Shown here: positions 39,060 to 39,857 of the stretch, in pieces
Layout of the letters: each line of letters begins with the position of its first letter
Numbering within the stretch: the stretch's first letter is position 1
Assembly (NCBI GenBank): GCA_028285205.1
Contig: JANQQA010000004.1
Coordinates: forward strand, 1-39,857
Reading direction: 5' to 3'
Source: Bythopirellula sp.
Lineage (GTDB): Bacteria > Planctomycetota > Planctomycetia > Pirellulales > Lacipirellulaceae
DNA length: 39,857 nt
The notes under the pieces: generated by a model
Seen by the model: the letters and a program-made list of their open reading frames with translations, nothing else
Database searches by the model: none
What the model was told of the DNA's origin: nothing
Program-made: the position numbers and the translations under genes

Positions 39060-39857
39060 CTACGGTGCCAGCAACAAGCGGCCGGGGTTGGCCAGGTAGC
39101 TTTTCACTTCGTTGAGGAACCGTGCGGCGGCGGCGCCATCGACGATGCGGTGGTCGTAGCTGATCGAGAGCGGCATCATCAGACGTGGTTGGAATTCCCC
39201 CTCGTCCTTGATCCACTGCGGCAGCATGCGGCTGCGGCCCACGAGCAGGATCGCGACTTCCGGCGGGTTGATAATGGGCGTGGAGTAGGTGCCGCCGATG
39301 GCCCCCAGGTTGCTGACCGTGAAGGTACCGCCGCGCAGGTCGTCGATTGAGAACGTACCATCGCGGACTGAGCTAGCGAGGTTGGCGATCTCACGGGCGA
39401 TTTGGGGAATGCTTTTGCGATCGGCGTCGCGAAGTACCGGAACGACGAGACCTTTTTCGGTGTCGACCGCGATGCCGATGTTGACGTATTCCTTGTAGAT
39501 GATTTCGTTGGCGGCCTCGTCGATTGAGGCGTTGATGATTGGGTGCTGTTTAAGGGCCGAGGCGATCGCCTTGACCAGAAACGGCATCGCCGTGAGCTTG
39601 ATGCCCTTGGCGGCGTAGTCATCTTTGCTTTCCTTGCGGATGCGTTCCAACTCGGTCGTGTCGACATCGTCGAAGTTGGTGAGCTGCGGGATGGTGCTGT
39701 ACGACTGCATCATGTTGCGGGCAATGGTCTGCCGCATGCGCGACATCTTCTCGCGATGCACGGCCCCTTGCCCGTCGGAGGCGGGCTTGCCCGGCAGGGT
39801 GGCACCTTCCGGTTGCGAGGAGGCGACTTGTTGATTACCCGCGCGAACATGGGCGCG
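39060..39857 (-). CDS. 2-oxoacid dehydrogenase E2 component (dihydrolipoyl acyltransferase), C-terminal part
   Basis: The frame is open from the window edge, so the N-terminal lipoyl and peripheral-subunit-binding domains are missing. A Gln/Gly/Pro-rich linker (about residues 1-30) leads to the catalytic domain. This has REKMSRMRQTIARNMMQSYSTIPQLTNFDDVDTTEL, LTAMPFLVKAIASALKQHP, NIGIAVDTEKGLVVPVLRDAD and GGTFTVSNLGAIGG. The active-site motif is SISYDHRIVDGAAAARFL (D-H-R-x-x-D-G). E2 transfers acyl groups from lipoamide to CoA in the pyruvate, 2-oxoglutarate or branched-chain dehydrogenase complexes. The sequence alone does not tell which. The E1 and E3 genes are not in the window. The trihedral core fold is intact. 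Confidence 0.93.
   Translation of the reverse strand, partial: RAHVRAGNQQVASSQPEGATLPGKPASDGQGAVHREKMSRMRQTIARNMMQSYSTIPQLTNFDDVDTTELERIRKESKDDYAAKGIKLTAMPFLVKAIASALKQHPIINASIDEAANEIIYKEYVNIGIAVDTEKGLVVPVLRDADRKSIPQIAREIANLASSVRDGTFSIDDLRGGTFTVSNLGAIGGTYSTPIINPPEVAILLVGRSRMLPQWIKDEGEFQPRLMMPLSISYDHRIVDGAAAARFLNEVKSYLANPGRLLLAP

Overview
The window looks like a chromosomal segment of a planctomycete, most probably of the Pirellulales type. The evidence is lineage-typical protein architecture: an N-terminal LEPRxLL-like export motif on a protein that also carries a dockerin-like repeat (5492-7612), a DUF1559-type prepilin-like protein (2297-3054), N-termini with an F-S-x-x-x-L-L membrane motif, an M56 peptidase/BlaI pair in which the peptidase carries very long C-terminal extensions, and a fusion of a PhnD-like binding domain with a PQQ-type propeller. 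GC content is moderately high and even. I saw no tRNA, rRNA, transposase, phage gene or CRISPR array.

Layout. 1-2275: a tightly overlapping operon with the 3' end of obg, coaX (type III pantothenate kinase) and a shortened MnmE-like GTPase. 2297-7612: a frameshifted DUF1559 protein, an exported TPR protein and a convergent LytM/M23 peptidase with a dockerin. 7766-11278: a small conserved protein, then thiol peroxidase, an aquaporin and a di-haem cytochrome c peroxidase, all on the plus strand and plausibly a peroxide-handling group. 11297-15535: an SRPBCC protein and FxsA, a PA0069-type radical SAM protein, a tautomerase, a SOUL protein and an M48 protease. 15712-19176 (minus strand): SufS, SufU and a PYROXD2/CrtI-like FAD oxidoreductase. 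19497-22064: a cysteine-rich putative outer-membrane barrel, a SixA-like phosphatase and an enlarged RNase HII-like protein.

22096-28549 (minus strand): the 1566-residue M56 fusion protein with its BlaI-type repressor, whose predicted promoter is covered by a perfect 9+9 bp dyad, and a secreted protein with a CBM9-like C-terminus. 28789-33005: an HDOD protein with a degenerate GGDEF-like tail, an M50 site-2 protease and a polytopic membrane protein. 33415-37352: a pair of exported propeller proteins, one an NHL protein with a helical insert and Cys-Cys motifs and the other a PhnD-PQQ fusion. 37440-39857 (minus strand): a DJ-1/PfpI protein, a small membrane protein and the 3' part of a 2-oxoacid dehydrogenase E2 gene that runs off the end.

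Several unrelated intergenic palindromes separate the transcription units (8271-8306, 17476-17543, 30469-30521, 35107-35139, 37373-37432, 38654-38691). The strongest candidates for new biology are the M56 fusion with its operator, the NHL plus PhnD-PQQ pair, the divergent MnmE-like and RNase HII-like proteins, and the Cys-rich barrel. All functional calls are from sequence reading and recalled family motifs; no search was run.
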